Both the position numbers and the translations under genes were made by a program. Shown piece after piece: positions 51,579 to 61,988 of a stretch of DNA of 64,000 bases (position 1 is its first letter; each line of letters opens with the position of its first letter). Source of the DNA: Litomosoides sigmodontis (taxonomy: Eukaryota > Nematoda > Chromadorea > Rhabditida > Onchocercidae); assembly GCA_963070105.1 (NCBI GenBank), contig OY718808.1, forward strand, positions 7,231,738-7,295,737, in the 5' to 3' direction. The notes beneath the pieces were generated by a model. That model saw only the letters and a list, made by a program, of their open reading frames with translations, searched no databases and was not told the origin of the DNA.

Positions 51579-54119
51579 ATGGCAACATTTGATAACAGCC
51601 CGAACACAGTACCATCGACGTTAACCGTACCGTATCCAGTGATGTCACCGTTCAATCTTATGCAGCAATTGGCTCTCCCCTTCTGCTTGGACATCACACA
51701 TCAGCCTGATGCTTCTGCAGCTGCTGCAGCAGCTGCCGCTGCGGTATTCAATATAGCAGCAGCAGCTAATTTTGCAACACAAACTGCATTGCTGCAACAT
51801 CCGACCGCTGCGTTGGATCCGTTTGCCGCTGCGCAAGTGGCTGCTACGGCATCGCAACTTTTGCAAGAGCGACATGAACAAGTTGTACAACAATTGCAAG
51901 TCAATAATTCCGATCTAAATGTTACTTCAAATGGATATCAGCGAAATGAGGTATTCAGGCATGGGCCTTTGTGTATGTGAAAATCATAATTATACTACTT
52001 CTTACACTTATCACTGTGAATTAAAGTAAAAGCTCATATATTTAGCGCATTCATCAATTTATGATCTTATAAATCTGAGCAGCATGAATCCCAATGTTGC
52101 ATTATCTAACTTTGTGGAAATTTGAAATTTGTTAAATTGGGTTGAGTTTGTTTCAAGAATATTAGTAAATAGCGATTTAAACAGAAATGCAATAAAAAGA
52201 GGAAATGATATGCTTGCGTAGTAGTCTATTAAGTAATTAATAACAATTACCAGTAAGAAATAAATTATAGAGCTAAACTATGTGAAAAACGCTGAATAGG
52301 TTGTTGCTAGCTTAGAATTAATTTGACAATTTCATAGAGCAACAATGTAGCAGAAGATTTAAAAAGTCAGAAAGAAGCTAAAATCGAAGTATTCAGCGAG
52401 GATGAAAATGATTATGGTGGTGAAGAGGATGATAATTTCGCATTCAAAGCAAATGGTGAATTAATTTCAAAATCGTTTTTGTAGTCAATTTTTGGCAAAA
52501 AAATTTTTGAGCTTCAGAAATTATTTATGAATTTTTTATTTATGAATTTGAAATATAAAATGTATGTCTTCTTAATTTAATTTAAAAAGAAAATAAATTA
52601 TTCCAATCATTAATGAAAAGATTTAACAAACATTTTGAATATTCCGACAATCCACCTAAACTATTTTTCGGTAACTGTTTATTTAACTATCAATTTGCAG
52701 GTGATAAAAATATTTGCGGATTAGAGTCGAACGAGGGTTTTGCTGAGGCTACCAATGTTGCTATGGATCGGCATCATCAATCGTATGATCAAGAAGCGGT
52801 AAGTGTTTCAGATTCCAATAACTTAAAAATATGCAATTTAGACCCAAATTTTTTATTTGTCTCTAAAAGAAAATATTGTTTCACTTTCCAACTCAAAAAA
52901 TATTATACTTGAAATTTGATTTTAGTTTTATTTTAGAATTCGGCACATAAAAGAACAAAACTATGCCATAATTTTGCAATTACTCTTTTTGTCTAAATTT
53001 TAGACTAAGTTTGAACTTTTTCATCTCTAGGCTTATAATATAGCGGAATACGTAAATGAATATCCGCCATTGCCAACTGCTGGATCCGGAATTCCGTTGT
53101 GTTATTCAGCTGTTGTAAAGGGTATTAAACCTTCGAGCAACAACAACAAACCATCATTTAAACCCATAAAAGGTGGGAAATATTTAAAAATTTTTAATTG
53201 AAAGCAAATTTAGAATTAGCTTTAAATTTTCCGTATTTATTTTAGAATGTTCAAGCGTAATACCACAAAGAAATACATCAAGTGTGAGTACAACGCCATC
53301 CCAGATGTCACAATGGGATCAAATGACAATTGAGCGTGGCGGTAAATTCAGTAAGCCAGCACCGCAATGTATTCACTGGAACAATCCCAAGCATCGTCTC
53401 GACTTTCCGTGTCGTTTCTGGCATCCACGTGAGCAATGCCGGTAATTCCATCAAAGTACTTATAATTGAAAATTACTAAAACTCCTCCTGCACTACTACT
53501 TTTTCCATTCTCATATTTTAGAAATTATTCGAACATTTATCATTTCTTTCAATGAATTGCTGCTCAATAGTTTTGCATATTCAATATTATTCGCATTAGG
53601 AAGCTTTTATACAGCACGTCATCCATTTTATATAATTTTCAATTTGATCGATTTGATTTTTCAAGCTTCACATTAGATTAGCAAGATGCACTAATTAATT
53701 CCCCTATTAACTTAGCTACTACCCGAATTGCTCAAATACAGCCGATGATTGCGGTTTTGCGCATCCGTTTTGTGGTGATTTTTGTCGTTGTCCAAAAGGG
53801 AAACGAGACCCTCAGAAAAACCATCGCATTCCTGAGGAAAGATATTTCGGTAATTTTTTTGAAATTAATTAATTCGATAAAATGGAATGAATTTTATGAG
53901 AAAAATGAATCACTCACAAAATGTGAGTGAAAAAATTCTCTCATTCATTTTATAAACTAATCTTTTGTTTTTTAACTTTACACTTATTATTACTTTCTGG
54001 TCTTATAAAATCAATATGCATTAATAAGATGCAAATTTGCATTTGAAAAATAATTTGAGATTTAAATTGTAGGTAGTGGTGATCGAACAAAATATCCCAG
54101 TAATAATGACACTCAGTAA
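51579..54119 (+). CDS. CCCH zinc-finger protein with poly-Ala tract
   Basis: Seven exons join in phase: 51579-51950, 52338-52455, 52701-52798, 53031-53172, 53246-53441, 53716-53849 and 54073-54119, giving 368 aa. An Ala-rich region (about residues 46-95, including a nine-Ala run) precedes an acidic segment (EVFSEDENDYGGEEDD). The C-terminal zinc region reads CIHWNNPKHRLDFPCRFWHP, then CRYYPNCSNTADDCGFAHP (C-x5-C-x6-C-x3-H, a canonical CCCH finger), then FCGDFCRCPKGKR. The C-Y/F-hP-x-C ... C-x-x-x-HP style resembles the tandem CCCH fingers of the ZC3H14/Nab2 group, which bind poly(A) RNA (family knowledge); orthology is inference. An ATG in an exon after TTTTTAG is taken as start, though that exon begins at 51545 in an open frame, so an upstream exon is possible. 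Confidence 0.78.
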
Positions 54120-55795
54120 GTACTGGACGAACGGAGAACTCACTAGTCTGGTCACTAATAGCACAAAACAAAAGAAAATAATTATTCATTTAAAATAAAA
54201 TTTTAAAAAATTGCTTACCGAAATGAAGCGAAAGTAATTTATATTACGAGTAATTTTATTTCATTCATAAAATTTGTAAAAATAGTTTAACTTCTTTTTC
54301 GCTAAAGTACTATTTTTCAGTTTCAAATTCATTGGTAATTTACAGCTAATTAATTCCATTTGTTGCAGTTTAAATTTTACTCTTTATAAAATTGATATTG
54401 TAAATCGTTTTGAATCTGAAAACACTTCGCTAAACAGCGAATTCAATTATGATGTGCTATATTTTAAACGAAAAAATGATATTATACTATTGGATTTTAT
54501 TTTTTCTTAGAAATATGATTTTTCGTTTAAAATTTCACCATTCAATTTCTTTTAATTTCGGATAAATAAAAATTTAGGACTCTTTTCAAATTTCTCTAAA
54601 CTACCTTTCTGAGTCATTGTTTTACTCTGTTGCTCATTCTCGTAAAACTTTTGCTGTCGTAATTTTAATGAGAAGAATGGTAATTGAACAGTGTCCGATA
54701 TACATATATAAATGTATTTAAATATCCCTGCCTTTTTCTTAAACCACTCGAAATAAATTCTCAAAACTTTATATAAAAAATTCTATGTGTTTGTTTAAAA
54801 TTCTATGAATTCATGCGAATTTTTCATTGTTCATGGAGGTTTTATTTCCTTTCTTTTCCTTGCTCATTAAATTTATTTTGCATTATAAAGGAAGGAATGA
54901 GTAGCTATTTTAACACTTGTAGAATGAAATTGTCAACAGTTATCTTCAGTTAACAAATATAATTCATTTTTCCTGAGATTTAGGAATTTCATCCTTTGCG
55001 ACATTTCACATGCAGTTGAGATATTCAAACTTAAATTTACGTTTCTGTCTTTTTTTTCAAGTTAAATAGAATTGCTTATCTTCCCTTGCTCTCTCTCCTT
55101 TTCTTTTACCATTATTATTATGATTATCAATACTATTAATATTCTATTTTCCTCCTCGTCTTTTTATTCGATGCAAATGCAACGCCGAATTTCAGCATAT
55201 CTGTGATTATTGTGTACAGTCATTTTTTTGTTTTAACCATTCATTGACTTAACTCGTCAATTCACTAAATTTTGTCTCAAAAAATTTTATCACAAATATT
55301 CATTTACAAACTATGTAATAATGAAATTCTTATCACATACATCATTTCTTATCAATCGATCCTTCTCTCTTCACTACCCTCTCATTGTAACTTTTATTTT
55401 CATTTCAATGGCTCACCATTTGTGCCTTTTTTTTGTGTGAAATTTTACATGAAATACATACCTTTTCCATAACGTATTTTCTTTGCTTTTTGTCGCTTTT
55501 CCTTTTCGTTCGTTCCTTTCATTCTAATCAAAGAATGAATTAGCAAAAATTTCTCGGCTAATTGTACTAATTAATTCTTCTTCCTTCGTTCAATTTTGTG
55601 GCAATATGGCTCTTACATGTGTGTAAAGTATTCAATTTTCTCATTGTTTGCTCCTTTCTAACTTTCTTTCAAACAGTAAAGCATTGTTGTAAGCGATAGG
55701 AGAAGAGAAGAAGCAAATTGCTCGTTCGATTGCCAGAAAAATTCAACTTCCTCACCTGTGTTCCATCATAATTGATGGTAATAGTTCTCATTAAA

Positions 55796-55843
<48 letters not shown>

Positions 55844-57287
55844 GAAGAAAGCATATCTTTTAATATTTTACTATCATTGAAGCTATCACTATTCTTTTAA
55901 TTTTATATTAAATAAAATTTTTTTCTCGCAAAAATTACTTTTTTGAATAAAATGGTGGTGCGTTTACTGGGAAGAAGACGTTAAAAAAAACGAATCAAGT
56001 TTTCCTGCTGCTCTTCGCTTTTACAAAAATTTGACATCAAACTAATTTTTTTTTAAAAAGTGATGTACAGCTAAATACTAATATCAAATGTTTGAAATTA
56101 TTAGGCATGGCTGACCGTATCTGCATTATTTAGCATAAATCGTTTGAATGTTAACAATGTTGTAGGCATTTTCTACGGAATGAAAGAATCAAACGAATAA
56201 TCAGTCATTTCATATTCATTTAAAATATCATAAAAATCAATCAATCATTGTAAAAAATGATGAATTCACATCCCATAATTCGATGCAACAATATTTTTGA
56301 CAGAGAAGCTTTAAATAAATAGGATGAAAATAACTATTAAATGTGAGCTGCCACCATTATGACACCGTTAGAAATCGGATTTCAATTTTTTAGAAAGATT
56401 TCAATTTGCTGACGTACGATTATTCCCTCAATTTCCTCAAATTGCGTTTCATTCACCATGCGCACTAAAAATTCCTTTCAGACGGCAGTTCCAAATTACA
56501 CATGGAAAATATTCGTACCCAAAAGGCATACTTTGTAAATGCTATTAAATTGAATAACGCTCTTCCAAACATCGCTACCTATGAATACCTTTGTTTAGCC
56601 GGAGAGCCTTTATTTAGCCTATGAATACCTTTTCTTTATTTTTTTTTGTCGTATTTCACACCACCACACTCACTGTGACTGATTAAAATATGCACAACGA
56701 ATTATTATTAAATTTAAATTGCTTTAAAACAAATCCATCGTCGATTGTCGCAGTAAATTTAAACAAAGGAAATGTTTTCCATAGCTGTAACATTTGAAGT
56801 CTCAAATGCTATCCCACAAGATCCTAAAAATTATTTTCCCTTCGTACTACGTGTGGATTTTTTCACTTAGATTCTTTCACTTTTTTCACTTTTTTTTTTC
56901 ATTGTGAGTGGGTTTTATTATGGAGGGTTTATGGAAGTTTTTATAATAATATTTCGCAAAAGGAGGAGAAAACAAATAAAAAACTGTCGTTATTAGCACT
57001 AATTTTGCATAATTTCCCGTCAAATTGCAACTACGTAATAGCAACAACACAATAAGGACAGAAATAAAAGTGTGGAAAGAAATAAGGAAAAATGACAGGA
57101 AACTGAAAGAGCAAGAAGACAAGTAATTAATAATTGCACTGGAAAACGCCGCTTTCTCGGCACGAAGCGTCTTTACGTGGATTCCCGCGTGAAGATTTGA
57201 CTAAGTTAAACGTGCGCACATAATGTCGTGAGTATACGTGGGTTCCGTTGAGCTTCTCTTCCGGTGGAGCGTTTCGCGCATATCGCG
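54120..57287. other. Intergenic region
   Basis: AT-rich DNA without a supported gene. Contains a (TA)n run at 55797-55840 and an 18-bp direct repeat around AGCCTATGAATACCTTT at about 56575-56632. The hydrophobic minus ORF at 56886-57122 resembles no known protein. Confidence 0.6.
55797..55840. repeat. (TA)n microsatellite
   Basis: About 22 uninterrupted AT/TA units. Confidence 0.95.
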
Positions 57288-57844
57288 CTAGTTCCGTTCT
57301 CCATCGGTATGAATCATGTGGCGTTGCATATTCGATAATTGGTTGGAACTTCTGTTGCATATAGGACAACTGTATGGCTTTTCACCGGTGTGAGACCTCC
57401 CGTGGCGCCTCAAATTCGATGAACAGGTGAAAGTTTTGTTGCATTCCGAACTTCCGAGCGGCTTCCTGTCGGTATGAATCCTCACGTGCGGCTTCGTATT
57501 TCGTAACCCTTCCCGGTTATAGCTATCGCCAATCCGCTGCCGTTTACGCTCACTTTCTTGATCAGCACACGCATTTTCGATTATTGAATTAAACAACTCT
57601 ACGTGTTTCCCGATCGCTTCGACTAATGCCGACTTCTCATCCACGTCTGACACTGACGAATCCGAAAGCTCCATTCTTTCCGTTTGCGCTTTCTCAAATT
57701 ACATGAAATCTTCAATCTCACATCGGTTAAAGTATTAAGTATTATTTAAATATTGGATTTGTTAGAAAGTTTCAACACACTTACGGTGGTTTGGATGTTA
57801 CTCAGTTGGAGGAGACATACGCAGCACAGATGCACAAAATTCAT
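57288..57844 (-). pseudogene. Zinc-finger copy A, decayed C2H2 gene
   Basis: Exon 1 (57844-57785) encodes a 20-residue Cys/Leu-rich leader starting MNFVHLCCVC. Exon 2 (57692-57288) joins in phase and runs to TAG. The N-terminal part (ELSDSSVSDVDEKSALVEAI) is shared almost exactly with copy C. Fingers are damaged. The first is reduced to its HVRIHT tail. The second has lost its first Cys (GSSECNKTF where family members have YSCSEC). The last has H-x2-H instead of H-x3-H (RHMIHT) and then shifts frame into a stop. It therefore reads as an ORF but could hardly fold as a normal zinc-finger array. It lies in inverted orientation relative to copies B and C and shares their 5' flank. Confidence 0.65.
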
Positions 57845-58029
57845 TTCCGCTGGAGCAGTTTGCCGTCAAATCTGAAATTTATTCAAATTTAACAGTGAAG
57901 AAAAGTTGTGCATCAAAAGTGCTGGCACGATGGGAGTACAATTTCCGGAAACGCGAAAGGACAGTTTGCTCTGCTAAAGTCCGACCCTGTCAATCGCTTA
58001 AGTGAAATTTGTTCGAAGCTATAAATTGA

Positions 58030-58330
58030 CGTAAAGCTCCAAGATCGTTCCTACGACTCGAATTTTTCGAAAGAGATGAATCAATGCTTGCACGGATCGG
58101 AGTGTCGAGCTGACGTTTATTAACAATTCACACGTAATCAATCATACAACAATAGCATTCACGTTTAATCCTCTACACTAAACAATTTCATTTCAACTGC
58201 GACATTTCATTGTGAGTGATAATTTATGCAAAGCATTCTCGCCACATTTTGCTTCACTTTTCCACTATTTCAGGTGATATCATCAGGAAGGGGAAATGGC
58301 ACTGCAACACTTCTGGAATTGGTGAATTGG
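58030..58330 (-). repeat. Palindrome arm upstream of copy A
   Basis: Matches 58632-58928 in reverse complement over about 295 bp (shared landmarks: CAGCTCGACACTCCGATCC, GGATTAAACGTGAATGC and GAAGGGGAAATGGCACTGC, read in opposite directions). Part of the same block recurs directly at 59860-60060. Confidence 0.9.
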
Positions 58331-58631
58331 TGATAGTAATTGGCGTGGTTGCAGGTCCACTTTCTAGGTGTTTTGTTGGGAGGTTTGATTAATTTCAGTA
58401 AGAGGCGGAATAAAATTTGATGATTGAGTTTTCAAAGCAGAACAGGACGAGTAATTAATTGCGAGCAAGCGGAACGTGGAAATGGTACCATCTCATAAGC
58501 TAAGAATGAAAAGGAAGAATGAATAGCCACAGATCTCATCGGCTATTTATATCGTCCGGCGTGGAGGGTTTTATTATTATTAATTGCTTATTTAAAAATT
58601 TATTATTATTATTATTATTATTAATTGGTAG

Positions 58632-58928
58632 TATCACCAATTCCAGAAGCGTTGCAGTGCCATTTCCCCTTCCTGATAATGTCATCTGAAAGAGGGAAAA
58701 AATGAAGCAAAATGTGGCGAGAATGCTTTGCATAGATTATCACTTACAATGAAATGTCGCAGTTGAAATGAAATTGTTTAGTGTAGAGGATTAAACGTGA
58801 ATGCTATTGTTGTATGATTGATTACGTGTGAATTGTTAATAAACGTCAGCTCGACACTCCGATCCGTGCAAGCATTGATTCATCTCTTTCGAAAAATTCG
58901 CGTCGTAGGAACGATCTTGGAACTTTAC
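58632..58928 (+). repeat. Palindrome arm upstream of copy B
   Basis: Reverse complement of 58030-58330; the loop between the arms (about 300 bp) contains a (TTA)n run at 58602-58622. Homology to the 5' flanks of copies A and C stops near 58930, where copy B's upstream sequence diverges. Confidence 0.9.
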
Positions 58929-59179
58929 GGTGGTCCTACCTGTACAGTTTGAATAAATTTTACGTGGGGAATGTCTGTGGTCGAACTTTAGTACAATAAG
59001 CTACCGTTTGGATAAAAGACGTTCATGACGTACTAGCAATGATTGCGTGACCATAGTCTGGCCTTTTTCTACTTTAATATAATTCGTAAACTACAATTCC
59101 TCTCTAAACGGCATAGTGCGCAACTTCGCCGTTAAATTTGAATAAATTTCAGAATTAACGACAAACTGCTCCAGCCGAA

Positions 59180-59886
59180 ATGAATTTTATACATCTGTGC
59201 TGCGTATGTCTCCTCCAACTGAGTAACATCCAAACCACCGTAAGTGTGTTGAAACTTTTAACAAACGCAACAAATATTAAAAACAGAGATGAGAAGATTT
59301 CATGTATTTTGAGGTAGCGCAAACGGAACAAACGGCGCTGTTGGATTCGTCCACGTCAGGAATGTGCGAGAAACATAGGTTGCTCGATGAAGCAATTGAA
59401 AGGCAGCTATTAGCATTATTCAAAAGAGTAATTGAAAAGCAGTTGAAATCGTTTAATTCGTCAATTCAGACAGCGGGTGCCAAGCAGAAAGGTACACGTA
59501 GAAGGATGTGGGAGTGCCATGTGTGCAAGAAAGGAATGTCAGGAAATAGGAAGGAGCATATGCGGACTCATACCGGTGAGAAGCCACATACCTGTCCGGA
59601 ATGCAACAGAAATTTCACTCATTTATCAACATTGAAACGCCACCTAGTGACTCATACCGGTGAGAAGCCATATACCTGTCCGGAATGCAACAAGAATTTC
59701 ACTCGTTCATCAACATTGAGACACCATCTAGTGATTCATACCGACGAGAAGCCACATACCTGTCCGGAATGCAACAAGAATTTCACTCGTTCATCATCAA
59801 TGAGACGCCACCTAGTGACTCATACCGGCGAGAAGTGTGGCGACAATGTGACGAAAATGCTTTGCATAAATTATCACTCACAATGA
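59180..59886 (+). CDS. Zinc-finger copy B, intact C2H2 gene
   Basis: Exon 1 (59180-59239) encodes MNFIHLCCVCLLQLSNIQTT and ends at GTAAGT. Exon 2 (59314-59886) joins in phase through ATTTTGAG. The joined product is 210 aa. A helical N-terminal segment (LLDEAIERQLLALFKRVIEK) precedes the fingers. Finger 1 is short (CHVCKKGMSGNRKEHMRTH, 10 residues between Cys and His). Fingers 2-4 are canonical C-x2-C-x12-H-x3-H with HTGEKP-type linkers (CPECNRNFTHLSTLKRH; CPECNKNFTRSSTLRHH; CPECNKNFTRSSSMRRH). C2H2 arrays of this kind bind DNA. The reading frame does not finish as a finger gene would: after HTGEK it enters the duplicated non-coding flank found upstream of copies A and C and stops at TGA 59884. 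The gene was therefore probably truncated by the duplication. Start at 59302 in exon 2 is the alternative. Confidence 0.72.
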
Positions 59887-60308
59887 AATGTCGCAGTTGA
59901 AATGAAATTGTTTAGTGTAGAGGATTAAACGTGAATGCTATTGTTGTATGATTGATTACGTGTGAATTGTTAATAAACGTCAGCTCGACACTCCGATCCG
60001 TGCAAGCATTGATTCATCTCTTTCGAAAAATTCGAGTCGTAGGAACGATCTTGGAGCTTTACGTCAATTTATAGCTTCGAACAAATTTCACTTAAGCGAT
60101 TGACAGGGTCGGACTTTAGCAGAGCAAACTGTCCTTTCGCGTTTCCGGAAATTGTACTCCCATCGTGCCAGCACTTTTGATGCACAACTTTTCTTCACCG
60201 TTAAATTTGAATAAATTTCAGAATTGACGAAAAACTGCTCCAGCCGAAATGAATTTTATACATCTGTGTTGCGTATGTCTCCTCCAACTGAGTGACATCC
60301 AAACCACC
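59838..60308 (+). repeat. Duplicated 5' flank and exon 1 of the zinc-finger family
   Basis: About 455 bp nearly identical to the reverse complement of 57785-58240, covering the upstream region, exon 1 and its splice donor. Copy B's coding end overlaps its first 49 bases. Confidence 0.92.
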
Positions 60309-60914
60309 GTAAGTGTGTTGAAACTTTCTAACAAATCCAATATTTACTTAATACTTTAACCGATGTGAGATTGAAGATTTCATGTAATTTGAGAAAGCGC
60401 AAACGGAAAGAGTGGAGCTTTCGGATTCGTCAGTGTCAGACGTGGATGAGAAGTCGGCATTAGTCGAAGCGATCGGGAAACACGTAGAGTTGTTTAATTC
60501 AATAATCGAAAATGCGTGTGCTAAACAAGGGGAGTGGAAGTGTGACACCTGAAACCAGGTAAAGTCAGGAGGTAGGAAGCATCATATGAGGGTTCACACG
60601 GGTGACAAGCCATACAGCTGTTCGGAATGCAACAAAACCTCCACCCGGTTAGCGTATGTTCAACGCCACGTGAGGGCTCACAGCGGTGAAAACTTAAGTA
60701 TTTGTCCGACATGTAACAGAAGTTTCAACCAATTATCGAATATGAAACGTCACCTAATAACTCACACCCGTGAGAGGGCGTATAACTGTCCGAAATGCAA
60801 CAAAAGTTTCAATCAGCCATCGAATGCGAGACGTCACGTATTGACACACACCGGTGAGAGGCCGTACAGCTATCGGGTGTGAAACGCCACATGCAGGTTC
60901 ATTCCGGTGAGTAA
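60249..60914 (+). pseudogene. Zinc-finger copy C, C2H2 pseudogene with in-frame stop
   Basis: Exon 1 (60249-60308) and exon 2 (from 60394) correspond to those of copy A, with a nearly identical N-terminus. The frame reads EWKCDT and then TGA at 60550-60552, exactly where the second Cys of finger 1 should be (copy B has CHVC). After this stop the same frame continues for about 110 codons with recognisable fingers (CSECNKTSTRLAYVQRH, CPTCNRSFNQLSNMKRH, CPKCNKSFNQPSNARRH) and TGERP-type linkers. The last finger starts with Tyr for Cys (YSYRV) and is joined by a deletion and frame change to KRHMQVHSGE and TAA at 60912. Translation from ATG 60586 could still make a three-finger protein, so it is not certain that the locus is silent. 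Confidence 0.72.
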
Positions 60915-61988
60915 CCGAATTAACACGCAAAATGGTTCAATGAAAGAAAATGTTACAAATCTTTTATGCATATTCATAGCATTACGTGCTTGAAATTACA
61001 CGTAAAGAAGTTTCATGTTAGGAAAGCCAGAATGCTTTGGTTTTACGTGTTCTCTTAGCTTCTTTCTGCTAACTCTTGCCTATTCTGGTGCAGCACATTT
61101 TCATCAATTTTCTTAATTAAATGTTACAAAATTGCAATTAACCCATTGTTATTATTTTGTTGCGCTACGATGTTGTTAATAATGTTTCTATGGAAACCTC
61201 GATTTAGCGTGCACTTCTGCCCTTCTCTCCTTATCGTTTAAATTTTTTTTATTTTAGTTCTTTTTTACTTGAATTTCCATGACTGATTTCTTCACGCTGT
61301 AATTATGGCTATCAATGCATAATTAACTCACTTCTTGTGTGATCAAAGTAAATATGCAAAGGAAGAAATAATTGTGTCGTTTCAAGCTTGCCAAATGCCT
61401 TATCGGATTTATGGAGCAAAAGAAAAAATAAAACGAAAGTTGTGGTTCGCTTAAAGCTTTATTTTTTTCCGGAAAAGAAAGCTTTTATTTTATATTTGTA
61501 ACCTTGATTACAATTTTGAAATGAAGTATTTGCAGCTTTGATAATCTTCTATATTTTCACGAAGTAAATAATGGTTTCGAAAGAAGTCCCTACATAATTT
61601 ATTAGAGCCTTCAGTATTGTTATTATTTTTCATGAAGCTATCAGGTGAAAATATAAAATGACTACCCCGTGGGAAGATTTTGAATGCCTCCCTAAGTTGA
61701 CAAATCCCAAAATTTCTTGCAGCAACAAAAGGGCAATTACAATGTAGAAGGAAGACAAATATCTAGCAAAAATTTTAATTTACAAAAAAAGAGAACATAA
61801 GATTTGGATTTTAGTTTAGTCAGGACTGCGAATTATTTTAAAATTTAACAAGAGGTTATAAGGAGAAAAATATTTGGGATTATAATCTTCGACAATAATA
61901 ACAGTGTTTTATTTACCGCAGTTCCAATTATTAATCGTCCAATGATTAATCGTCGAAATTTTGTTCCAAGAATTTGAGAAACCGTAGT
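60915..61988. other. Intergenic region before PDH-E2
   Basis: About 1.07 kb of AT-rich DNA between the convergent zinc-finger pseudogene and the E2 gene. I see no supported gene. Confidence 0.6.

Noticed and set aside
51645..51904. Cys- and Ser-rich minus ORFs opposite the CCCH gene
   Set aside because: They are antisense shadows of the GCA/GCT-rich poly-Ala coding stretch.
57127..57369. Minus ORF of 80 codons following zinc-finger copy A
   Set aside because: It is a frame-shifted reading that overlaps the end of copy A and has no zinc-finger ligands. It is treated as part of the decayed gene.
60550..60552. Selenocysteine reading of the TGA in copy C
   Set aside because: The neighbouring copies show ordinary Cys there, other ligands in copies A and C are also lost, and no SECIS-like evidence is visible, so a nonsense mutation is far simpler.
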